Assembly (NCBI GenBank): GCA_017630975.1
Contig: JAGBUF010000372.1
Span: 1 to 5,964 of the forward strand
Direction: 5' to 3'
DNA: 5,964 nucleotides
From: Paraprevotella sp.
GTDB taxonomy: Bacteria; Bacteroidota; Bacteroidia; Bacteroidales; Bacteroidaceae
The notes below the pieces were generated by a model. The model saw only the letters and a program-made list of their open reading frames with translations. It ran no database searches and was not told the DNA's origin. Positions 1 to 5,964 of this stretch are shown one piece after another; position 1 is the stretch's first letter, and every line of letters begins with the position of its first letter. Position numbers and translations under genes: made by a program.

Positions 1-888
1 GATATGCACAACATCTTCTTCATCATAGATTACTTTTTTCTCTACATACGATTCATCTGACGGAACATTACCTTCTACGTGAGTTGGACCGTTCACGACA
101 ACATCCTCACTTTCATCTTCACCTGTCCAACCATATCCTAACTTCCCGGTAGCTTCATCCATCCAATACCAAGAAGAGATGCCAAACGTATTATTATCAT
201 AATAACAGGTGTAAGTTCCAGCCTTGGAGAAGATGACTTTCTCCAACCATTCGTCTTCCTCGAAATGACTGCCATCAGTCGTATTATGCATTGTTACTGA
301 CTTTGTAGCGAAATCAAGCACTCCGTGCCAAACCAACTGCCCATTCTCCCACTCTTTCTCCTCACACGTTTCTGGAATCCATGTACGACAAAGTAATTTT
401 GTCTTATCTGACGTAGAAACAGGAGCTTTTGCTACTACATCCATAGCAATCTCTCCACCGTCATCAGGCAACAAGGTGATGGTCTCAAACTTACCATCAT
501 CTGCAAACACGTTCACTTTCAGGGTACCATAACCTTCAAGCGCATATTCCGCATGAGACACCTTGGTATACACACCGGTAATCAAATTATCTTTTTCTAT
601 GGCACGCACTTGTGGATTAGAACGTAAAATACCTTTTTTACGAATCACCTTATAAGTTGACGCACTATTTTTGGTAATGATATATTGACCACTTTCCGTC
701 AATTCCACCGACTTAATATCAGATGTCCCAAATTCCACCTCGTACAAAGCGCTGATGCCTTCAAATGGAGGAGCCTGCAAAGTTACTACAATACCATCTT
801 CCCCATCATCCTCGGCACAGGACGTAATACCTAAACATGCAACCAAAAGGCACATACCGGTAAACCAAAAACTGAACTTTTTCATCAT
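1..888 (-). CDS. Putative surface-exposed lipoprotein, 3' end cut off by the window edge
   Basis: The frame is open from ATG at 888 to base 1 (296 codons, no stop), so the C-terminus lies outside the window. Two ATG codons stand in tandem (888 and 885); either could start the protein. The N-terminus is a lipoprotein signal: MMKK, a hydrophobic core, then a lipobox ITSC with the lipidated Cys at residue 24 (817-819). The residues after it, AEDDGEDG, are strongly acidic, resembling the export signal that sends Bacteroidetes lipoproteins to the outer face of the outer membrane. The mature part looks beta-rich. Around residues 174-275 it has LLCRTW, FSKAGTYTCYYDN and WYWMDEATGKLGYGW, which recall lipocalin-like Bacteroides lipoproteins, but this is a weak resemblance and I do not assign a family. 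The visible end is acidic and probably flexible. The gene has its own promoter and lies behind the terminator of the glsB unit, so it is probably independent of it. Function unknown. Confidence 0.85.
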   Translation of the reverse strand, partial: MMKKFSFWFTGMCLLVACLGITSCAEDDGEDGIVVTLQAPPFEGISALYEVEFGTSDIKSVELTESGQYIITKNSASTYKVIRKKGILRSNPQVRAIEKDNLITGVYTKVSHAEYALEGYGTLKVNVFADDGKFETITLLPDDGGEIAMDVVAKAPVSTSDKTKLLCRTWIPETCEEKEWENGQLVWHGVLDFATKSVTMHNTTDGSHFEEDEWLEKVIFSKAGTYTCYYDNNTFGISSWYWMDEATGKLGYGWTGEDESEDVVVNGPTHVEGNVPSDESYVEKKVIYDEEDVVHI

Positions 889-914
889 TAGATTATTTTA
901 AGTTTAACATGAAA

Positions 915-945
915 CAAATGTAACACTTTTGCGCATGTCAACAAA
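915..945 (-). promoter_or_regulatory. Bacteroides-type housekeeping promoter for the lipoprotein gene
   Basis: Reading the minus strand, TTTG (942-945) is followed by exactly 19 nt and then TACATTTG (915-922). This matches the Bacteroides primary-sigma consensus of a -33 TTTG box and a -7 TAnnTTTG box spaced about 19-21 nt. Transcription would start near 908, leaving an A/T-rich leader of about 20 nt before ATG 888. No Shine-Dalgarno sequence is visible in that leader, which is usual in this group. A TTGACA hexamer (936-941) also lies in the spacer, but it has no matching TATAAT about 17 nt downstream. Confidence 0.8.
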
Positions 946-967
946 ATTTTCACTGTCCAGATTGGCT

Positions 968-1006
968 ATAAAAAAAAGATGGGCAAGCCTGCAAGAGACC
1001 TACCCA
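968..1006 (-). terminator. Intrinsic terminator after glsB
   Basis: On the minus strand, bases 1006-980 fold into an 11-bp hairpin, starting TGGG and ending CCCA, with three G-T wobbles and a 5-nt loop (CTTGC). It is followed after two bases by eight consecutive T (977-970) and then ATA. It begins 23 nt past the glsB stop, and the next promoter starts about 23 nt beyond the end of this feature, so it separates the ftsA-glsB unit from the lipoprotein gene. Read on the plus strand the hairpin lacks a following T-run, so it should act in one direction only. Confidence 0.88.
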
Positions 1007-1028
1007 CCCGGATTTATGAGAACTTAGA

Positions 1029-1967
1029 CTATTGTTCCTTAAATGTATCGATATGACGTTGACGTTTTTCCTCGCGGATATCCTCCACGGTGATCAAAAT
1101 ACTCGTTTCCTCCACATCACCAAATTCATCATTGATGGCTGTTCCAAACATCTTCATGGTGTGCGACAATCCCATATAAGCATTGACCAACGGAGGGATG
1201 TTATATCCCAATTTTCGTACTTCCGTGTTCAGTATCTTATAATCTTCCTTAAAGTCTTCACCTGTCAGTATTTGCGCCAATTCCTCTTGGTCAGCCTCCA
1301 ATTGCAACGGGTGAATGGGTAGTATCAAATTGTCGCTATCACCGAAATGCTTTTTCAAGAAGAACAATATCAAGTCACGACCATAACGATGATAAGAAGG
1401 ATACATGGTCATCTTACCGAAGAAATACTTCACATCAGGATTCAGCACGGTAAGTGCTCCCAATCCATCCCAAAGATTATCCAAAGCAAACAAACCTTTG
1501 GCTCCGGCACGTGTACTTTGGTATTCCAATGTTACAAAAGAGCGTCCCAGTTCTATGGTATTAGGTAAATAATCACGAACAAACTCCTCAGAAAAATGAA
1601 ACATGTGTGACGTTGCGAGTATCGGCTGCCCTTTTTCATCCAATTGAATTTGTGAGGGGAGCAAATAGCGATAACCTCCCAGTATTTCTTCCGCCTCCGG
1701 ATCCCAAACAATCAATTGCTTGTAGGGATTCTCCATCGTATCAAAGTCGTCCAGGTCAAGTGCTTTCCCCGTTCCGCCTCCACCAGCTCTGAACGCAATC
1801 TCACGTAAACGACCTATCTCGCGCACCACATTGGGCGAATCCTGCCACGTAACAACATAGATGATATTTTTACTTTTGTTCGTTTCTCTCAAAATCTTAT
1901 CATCGGTAAGTTCCGCCTTCAGAATATCCTTACTGATGGGGGCTATGATTTCTTCCATTTTCATCAT
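1029..1967 (-). CDS. glsB: Glycine N-acyltransferase GlsB (commendamide synthase), GNAT fold
   Basis: Predicted 312 residues. In Bacteroides, GlsB transfers a 3-hydroxyacyl chain (mainly 3-hydroxypalmitoyl) to the amino group of glycine, giving commendamide, the first step to diacyl glycine lipids. The enzyme belongs to the Acetyltransf_5 / OlsB-like group of GNAT proteins, acting at the cytoplasmic side of the membrane. Visible signatures are RLREIAFRAGGGGTG (residues 53-67) followed by DLDDFD, QLIVWD and GGYRYLL (84-103), then ELGRSFV (139-145) and an NAYMGLSHTMKMFG stretch near 262-275. The start at 1967 is 2 nt after the glsA stop; ATGs at 1964 and 1958 are also possible. A longer version from 2009 would overlap glsA by 40 nt and adds 14 residues without family resemblance. 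The immediate glsA-glsB arrangement is the one reported across Bacteroidales and is the main support for the symbol. Exact chain and amino-acid specificity cannot be read from the sequence. Confidence 0.9.
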   Translation of the reverse strand: MMKMEEIIAPISKDILKAELTDDKILRETNKSKNIIYVVTWQDSPNVVREIGRLREIAFRAGGGGTGKALDLDDFDTMENPYKQLIVWDPEAEEILGGYRYLLPSQIQLDEKGQPILATSHMFHFSEEFVRDYLPNTIELGRSFVTLEYQSTRAGAKGLFALDNLWDGLGALTVLNPDVKYFFGKMTMYPSYHRYGRDLILFFLKKHFGDSDNLILPIHPLQLEADQEELAQILTGEDFKEDYKILNTEVRKLGYNIPPLVNAYMGLSHTMKMFGTAINDEFGDVEETSILITVEDIREEKRQRHIDTFKEQ

Positions 1968-1969
1968 AC

Positions 1970-2788
1970 CTATAACTGATATACTTGTTCTTTTACTGTT
2001 TGCGCCCATTGCAACGGAGACTTTGATTTGTCAAATGTCGCCCATGGAATGGGTTTTCCTATGATAACCTTATACTTGCCATGCTGACTTTTATACATTT
2101 CGTCCGGCAAGAAAAGCATCGCCAGATTAAACTTCAACCCTAAACGTTTACACCAACGAGCGATGGTATAGAACCTATCGGAGTTCTGTCCTATAAAATG
2201 GACCGGTACCACATCACGCTGTGTTGCCACACTCTTTGTAACAAAAGTCTTGTTCCAAGCAAGATCTTTGATTTCGCCATTGTCCATACGACGGGAACAG
2301 ATACCTGCAGGGAACATGATGACATGACTATCGGATGTAAATGCCGCCTCTACCACTTGGGGAAAATTACGCGCCTGTTTGCCCAATTTATTAATAGGAA
2401 CACACAATGGTGCCAATCCTTCAAGATTCATCAGCAAGTCATTGACCAAGTACTTGATGTTACCATCAAAATGACGTCCCAACACCATACCCAATGTCAC
2501 CCCATCAATTGCACCCAGCGGATGATTGGACACAAAGGTATATTTCTTGTTTTTGTCTGAGATATGTTCTAACCCATCCACTTCCACCTTCACATCCAGA
2601 TATTTCAGACAATTTTCGCAGAAATCCACCCCTACATATCCTTCCTTCAAGTACCCGTTAATATAATCCTGGTGAATCAGGCGCTTGAGCCAATTGATGA
2701 CAAATCCGGGGATATATTTGGCTTTCTTTCCGGCACGACTTCTGATGATGTGCTCAACATCTATCAAGGTTGTTGCTTTTTTGGTCAT
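1970..2788 (-). CDS. glsA: Glycine-lipid O-acyltransferase GlsA, PlsC/LPLAT family
   Basis: Predicted 272 residues, a usual length for a single-domain lysophospholipid-type acyltransferase. In the glycine-lipid pathway GlsA esterifies the 3-hydroxyl of the N-acyl glycine made by GlsB, giving the mature diacyl lipid, probably from acyl-ACP at the inner membrane. The acyltransferase blocks are present in order: SNHPLGAIDG (residues 87-96), with the catalytic pair H89 and D95 separated by five residues instead of the classical four; APLCVPINK (126-134); MFPAGICSRR (158-167), where the usual FPEG reads FPAG; and VVPVHFIGQNS (193-203). A basic, partly hydrophobic N-terminal stretch (about 20-45) could lie on the membrane. 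No signal peptide or clear transmembrane helix is seen. The ATG at 2788 lies 33 nt after yqeY, and glsB follows after 2 nt, suggesting translational coupling. A general phospholipid acyltransferase is the alternative, but the pairing with glsB argues for GlsA. Confidence 0.88.
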   Translation of the reverse strand: MTKKATTLIDVEHIIRSRAGKKAKYIPGFVINWLKRLIHQDYINGYLKEGYVGVDFCENCLKYLDVKVEVDGLEHISDKNKKYTFVSNHPLGAIDGVTLGMVLGRHFDGNIKYLVNDLLMNLEGLAPLCVPINKLGKQARNFPQVVEAAFTSDSHVIMFPAGICSRRMDNGEIKDLAWNKTFVTKSVATQRDVVPVHFIGQNSDRFYTIARWCKRLGLKFNLAMLFLPDEMYKSQHGKYKVIIGKPIPWATFDKSKSPLQWAQTVKEQVYQL

Positions 2789-2821
2789 CCTCGTTTAGTT
2801 TTTGGTTTACATGGCAATGAA

Positions 2822-3271
2822 TTAGGACAGCAATTGTTTCACCAACGCACTGATGGCCTTGCCATCAGCCTTACCAGCCAATTGCTTGGTAGCAACGCCC
2901 ATCACTTTGCCCATATCCTTCGCATCGGAAGCTCCCACCTGTGCAATTATATTTTTAAGTTCTGCTTCCAATTCTTCCGCTGTCAACTGTTTCGGTAGAT
3001 AACGACTGATGACCTCCACCTGTGCCAGCTCAGCATCAGCCAGATCCTGACGTCCCTGTTCTGCATACAAAGTTGCAGTATCCTTACCTTGCTTCGCCAA
3101 TTTCGCCAAAATCTTCATGGCTGCATCATCACTCAGTTCATCACTTGCACCCGGAGCCGTTTTGGCTTCGATAAAATATTTCTTGATGTTGCGCAAAGCC
3201 TCCAAAGCCACCTTATCTTTTGCTTTCATCGCAACAACGATATCCTTGCTTACTTGTTCAAATAGTGCCAT
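2822..3271 (-). CDS. yqeY: YqeY / GatB-tail-like protein
   Basis: Predicted 149 residues, the normal length for stand-alone YqeY proteins. These are all-helical and related to the C-terminal tail domain of the GatB subunit of the tRNA amidotransferase, which contacts tRNA. The stand-alone protein has no settled function, and a tRNA-related role is only suggested by homology. Diagnostic stretches are ALRNIKKYFIEAK (residues 25-37), VISRYLPKQLTAEEL (87-101) and DMGKVMGVATKQLAGKADGK (119-138), the last being the conserved C-terminal motif of the family. It lacks the catalytic GatB core. The start at 3271 gives the family's usual N-terminus and lies 12 nt after the ftsZ stop; AAGGTG sits just before it as a weak possible ribosome-binding site. 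The gene sits between ftsZ and glsA in the same direction, so it is probably co-transcribed with them. Confidence 0.9.
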   Translation of the reverse strand: MALFEQVSKDIVVAMKAKDKVALEALRNIKKYFIEAKTAPGASDELSDDAAMKILAKLAKQGKDTATLYAEQGRQDLADAELAQVEVISRYLPKQLTAEELEAELKNIIAQVGASDAKDMGKVMGVATKQLAGKADGKAISALVKQLLS

Positions 3272-3283
3272 AGTTACACCTTA

Positions 3284-4588
3284 TTATATATTATTAAATA
3301 AAATCATAGAAGCCTCTTCGTCTTCAGCATCCTCCTCAGCAATTTCAGATGTCACGTCCTTCACCGCCGACTTACGTTTGATGTTTTCCAACTGGTCTTT
3401 CGTGCGCTTATATGCCGGTATATCCTCCACCATTGAGATGACATCGTCATTGGTCAAGTCGTCATCGCTGAACACATACAGATTATGAGGGCGTTTGATC
3501 TCTATCGGATTATTACCATTCTTATAAAAATCTTCCCTGCGGATTCTATTCAGTAAAGCCTGCTCCTCATCATCCTGTCTGCGTTTCGTCACCTCATCCT
3601 CCATTCCGGGAACATTGTTCAATGCAAATCCAGTTGCCAGAATGGTAATCTTCACCTTCTTTTCCAATGTACTATCTATCGCCATACCGAACTTCATTTC
3701 CACATCGTCACCGAACTTGCTCATGAAGTCATGTATCTCGTTGATTTCCTCCATTGTCAACTGATCCTTCTCGTCCTTGTCTGAGAAATAGATGCTTAAC
3801 AATACCTTTTTGGATCGGAAAATATCATTGTTATTCAATAAAGGAGAATGTAATGCATTGTCTATGGCTTGACGCACACGCCCCTCGCCTTCGCCATATC
3901 CCATACTCATGATAGCAACACCACCATCTTTCAGCACAGTAGTTACATCCTGAAAATCGAGATTGATCAATCCATATACTGTGATGATTTCTGCGATACT
4001 TTTGGCTGCGATACACAACGTATCATCAGCCTTAGAGAAGGCATTGAGCACCGTCAATTCCGGATAAATCTCACGCAGACGTTCATTATTGATGACCAAC
4101 AGCGCATCCACATGTTTGGAAATCTCTTCCACACCATCCAAAGCCTGATCTATCTTACGCAATCCTTCAAAACGGAACGGCAAGGTCACGATACCCACTG
4201 TAAGAATACCCATTTCTTTAGCACACTGAGCAATCACCGGTGCAGCACCTGTTCCTGTTCCACCACCCATCCAGGCAGTGATAAATACCATACGTGTTCC
4301 GTCTTTCAGCATTTGTTTTATGTCCTCCACGCTATTGTGCGCAGCTACTCGGGCGCGTTCAGGACGATTTCCGGCTCCCAAGCCTTCCGTACCCAATTGC
4401 AAACGAGTAGGTATCGGTGAATTACCTAATGCCTGACTATCAGTATTGCACAACAAAAAACTCACATCGTGAATACCGGCTTTATACATGTGGTTCACAG
4501 CGTTTCCACCACCACCACCTACTCCGATAACCTTAATTATACTAGGGTTATTGGTCATGAAATTGAATTGTATAGTTGGTTCTTCCAT
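3284..4588 (-). CDS. ftsZ: Cell division GTPase FtsZ
   Basis: Predicted 434 residues. FtsZ is the tubulin homologue that polymerises with GTP into the cytoplasmic Z-ring and recruits the division machinery through FtsA. Present in order are GVGGGGGNAVNHM (residues 22-34, nucleotide binding), CNTDSQAL (47-54), the tubulin signature GGGTGTG (108-114), PFRFEG (137-142) and the catalytic T7 loop NLDFQD (209-214), in which the two acidic residues needed to hydrolyse GTP of the neighbouring subunit are intact. The residue before MGGGTGTG is W106, where most FtsZ proteins have Gly. The conserved C-terminal peptide is recognisable as DIPAYKR (389-395), but it is followed by a further 39 residues, acidic and ending in ILFNNI. 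The start at 4588 gives a short N-terminal extension before the GTPase core; Met11 (4558) is a possible alternative. The gene ends in tandem stops TAA TAA and lies 17 nt after ftsA. Confidence 0.98.
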   Translation of the reverse strand: MEEPTIQFNFMTNNPSIIKVIGVGGGGGNAVNHMYKAGIHDVSFLLCNTDSQALGNSPIPTRLQLGTEGLGAGNRPERARVAAHNSVEDIKQMLKDGTRMVFITAWMGGGTGTGAAPVIAQCAKEMGILTVGIVTLPFRFEGLRKIDQALDGVEEISKHVDALLVINNERLREIYPELTVLNAFSKADDTLCIAAKSIAEIITVYGLINLDFQDVTTVLKDGGVAIMSMGYGEGEGRVRQAIDNALHSPLLNNNDIFRSKKVLLSIYFSDKDEKDQLTMEEINEIHDFMSKFGDDVEMKFGMAIDSTLEKKVKITILATGFALNNVPGMEDEVTKRRQDDEEQALLNRIRREDFYKNGNNPIEIKRPHNLYVFSDDDLTNDDVISMVEDIPAYKRTKDQLENIKRKSAVKDVTSEIAEEDAEDEEASMILFNNI

Positions 4589-4605
4589 AATTTTCTTATT
4601 GGGGA

Positions 4606-5964
4606 TTATTCTTCCGATACTGTATCAAGCACTCTCTTGAACCATCTCTTGAAAGCACTCTCTTTTGGAGTCTTTTCTACCTTTTCCTCTTCTTCTGACG
4701 AATCTTCCTCTTGTTCATCAATCTCGGTATGATTCAATTCTGATTCATTGACATCCTCCTCAACCACATCTTCCTGCGTCGGGTTCTGTTCAACAATCTC
4801 CTCTTGCACCTCTATGTTTTCTTCTATCGGATTTTCGTCAGCCTGTTCTGGTATTTCTTCCGGTATAGGTTCGACGCAATTCATATTCCCTTCATTCAGC
4901 AATGCCAATAGGATATTCATCGTTCCGTCTTTAGCCACACCATCTATTCCATCATTTATCATCGTGATGGGGAGAAGTTTCACAAAACGGGTCTTCTCCG
5001 GATGAATCCGCTCTGCAATGGCTTTTTCCAATTGCATCATATTGGATGCACCTCCGGAAATGACAAGACCTGTCTGCAAACCATCTTCAAAACCACTATT
5101 TCGGATTTGGTTCAGCACGTTGTTCAATATTTCCTCCTGTCGTGTTTCCACAATTTCCATCAACACCTTTTCTTCAATCGTACGGATATTATTGACCAAC
5201 AAGTTCTTTTCCACATCACCCGGTTTGCGCTCAGTATACGCACAACCATGTTTCAATTTCAGGTTCTCAGCATCTTCCTCTTCAATCTGTAAGCTACAAA
5301 TGTCCGAGGTGATGTTGTTGCCACCTAAAGGAATAACAGCAAGGTGACGCAACAGGTTATTCTTATATACTGTAACTGTAGTCGTGCCAAAGCCAAAGTC
5401 TACCATCGCACAACCCAAACGTTTTTCCGTATCAGTCAGCACACCTGCAGACAAAGCCAATGGCGCCACCAAGATTCCTGCCACTTGAAGTCCTACCATT
5501 TCCAAACATTTGAGCATATATTCTTTGGCCTCTGCCTTCACCATAATATTCAAGAACGTACCTTCTAACCTATCGCTCAGGATACCGATAGGGTCTATAG
5601 CAGAATCAGTACCCAATCTGTATTCTTGTGGCACCACTTGAAGAAGTTCGTAACCGAAAAACTTAGAGTTTGCATTGGTCTCCAACAACTCGTCCACCAT
5701 TTCCTGAGTAACGATAGCCTTAGCCGTAAACTGTTTGGACACCACATTCTTTCTTGTCTTCAAAGCCATTCCTCCTATGCCCAAGAAGACTCTTTTTACA
5801 CGCATCTCCAATGCTTGTTCAAACTTCTCTACAATATTTCTCAAGCTCATCACTGTCTTGTCAATATTATAGACCATTCCTTTTCGAATACATGCACGCG
5901 CATCCATTTCCTCTACAGCCAACAGTTGCACACTGCCATCCAGGTTCTTACACCCGGCAATACC
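4606..5964 (-). CDS. ftsA: Cell division protein FtsA, 5' end cut off by the window edge
   Basis: The frame is open through base 5964, so the start codon and roughly the first 15-25 residues (including the phosphate-1 loop) lie outside; 452 residues are visible. FtsA is the actin-like ATPase that tethers FtsZ filaments to the inner membrane and recruits later division proteins. The N-terminal fragment GIAGCKNLDGSVQLLAV and IRKGMVYNIDKT fit the family. The FTAKAIVTQEMVDELL stretch (about 5688-5727) opens the FtsA-specific 1C/SHS2 region; VDFGFGTTTVTVY (5365-5403) is the phosphate-2 motif; GGNNITSDI (5299-5325) and GLVISGGASN (5041-5070, adenosine motif) follow. A Glu/Asp-rich linker (4672-4869) precedes the C-terminal amphipathic helix KRWFKRVLDTVSEE, the likely membrane-targeting sequence. 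The GTG at 5931 is not a true start, because homologous sequence continues upstream. ftsZ follows after 17 nt. Confidence 0.97.
   Translation of the reverse strand, partial: GIAGCKNLDGSVQLLAVEEMDARACIRKGMVYNIDKTVMSLRNIVEKFEQALEMRVKRVFLGIGGMALKTRKNVVSKQFTAKAIVTQEMVDELLETNANSKFFGYELLQVVPQEYRLGTDSAIDPIGILSDRLEGTFLNIMVKAEAKEYMLKCLEMVGLQVAGILVAPLALSAGVLTDTEKRLGCAMVDFGFGTTTVTVYKNNLLRHLAVIPLGGNNITSDICSLQIEEEDAENLKLKHGCAYTERKPGDVEKNLLVNNIRTIEEKVLMEIVETRQEEILNNVLNQIRNSGFEDGLQTGLVISGGASNMMQLEKAIAERIHPEKTRFVKLLPITMINDGIDGVAKDGTMNILLALLNEGNMNCVEPIPEEIPEQADENPIEENIEVQEEIVEQNPTQEDVVEEDVNESELNHTEIDEQEEDSSEEEEKVEKTPKESAFKRWFKRVLDTVSEE

Noticed and set aside
936..941. TTGACA as a sigma-70 type -35 box for the lipoprotein gene
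   Set aside because: No TATAAT-like hexamer lies about 17 nt downstream, while the overlapping Bacteroides-type boxes fit the consensus exactly.
1968..2009. Extended glsB start at 2009 giving 14 extra residues
   Set aside because: It would overlap the end of glsA by 40 nt, the added residues are encoded by glsA coding sequence in another frame, and tandem ATGs just after the glsA stop give a simpler start.
3272..3300. Very A/T-rich stretch between ftsZ and yqeY considered as a promoter
   Set aside because: It contains no TAnnTTTG or TTTG pair on the minus strand, and most of it is the last codons and tandem stops of ftsZ.
3117..3488. Plus-strand open frame across the yqeY-ftsZ junction
   Set aside because: It is Ser-rich, antisense to the coding sequence of two well-supported genes and to their acidic tails, with no promoter or family signal.
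3869..4420. 183-codon open frame on the plus strand
   Set aside because: It lies wholly opposite ftsZ, has a His/Ser/Thr-rich composition typical of an antisense shadow and no recognisable domain.
4748..5347. Ser/Cys-rich plus-strand frames opposite ftsA
   Set aside because: Their composition is simply the reverse complement of the Glu-rich FtsA linker and core; there is no independent evidence of coding.
5929..5931. GTG as the start codon of ftsA
   Set aside because: The same frame stays open to the window edge and encodes GIAGCKNLDGS, which fits the normal FtsA N-terminal region, so the true start is outside.
1..5964. Search for CRISPR arrays, insertion sequences, tRNA/rRNA genes or attachment sites
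   Set aside because: I saw no spaced direct repeats, terminal inverted repeats with a transposase, or tRNA-like folds; nearly all of the window is accounted for by the six genes.

Overview
The window looks like chromosomal DNA of a Bacteroidales bacterium, most likely Bacteroides or a close relative such as Phocaeicola. The reasons are the gene order ftsA-ftsZ-yqeY-glsA-glsB, the glsA-glsB glycine-lipid pair known from Bacteroidales, a promoter matching the Bacteroides TTTG / TAnnTTTG consensus, weak or absent Shine-Dalgarno sequences, and a lipoprotein signal followed by an acidic stretch as in exported Bacteroidetes surface lipoproteins. Every supported gene is on the minus strand, so the biological reading order runs from right to left.

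Layout in transcription order. (1) 5964-4606: ftsA, missing its first codons at the window edge; it encodes the actin-like membrane anchor of the division ring and has a long acidic linker and a C-terminal amphipathic helix. (2) 4588-3284: ftsZ, the tubulin-like GTPase, complete. (3) 3271-2822: a YqeY / GatB-tail-like protein. (4) 2788-1970: glsA, a PlsC-like O-acyltransferase. (5) 1967-1029: glsB, a GNAT-fold N-acyltransferase. Gaps within this block are 17, 12, 33 and 2 nt. I see no internal promoter or terminator, so it is probably one transcription unit, probably continuing from division or cell-wall genes outside the window. A strong intrinsic terminator (968-1006) follows glsB.

(6) After the terminator a separate unit begins: a consensus Bacteroides promoter (915-945) with a leader of about 20 nt, then a lipoprotein gene (888 down to 1) that runs off the left edge with no stop codon.

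How the genes work together: FtsA and FtsZ build and anchor the Z-ring at the membrane. GlsB N-acylates glycine with a 3-hydroxy fatty acid (giving commendamide-type products), and GlsA adds a second acyl chain through the hydroxyl to give diacyl glycine lipid. Their position in the division-gene unit suggests that lipid synthesis is co-expressed with division; this is inference. I found no mobile element, CRISPR array, tRNA or rRNA, and no clearly undescribed system. The least familiar parts are the lipoprotein, the long acidic tails of FtsA and FtsZ, and several substitutions in signature motifs.
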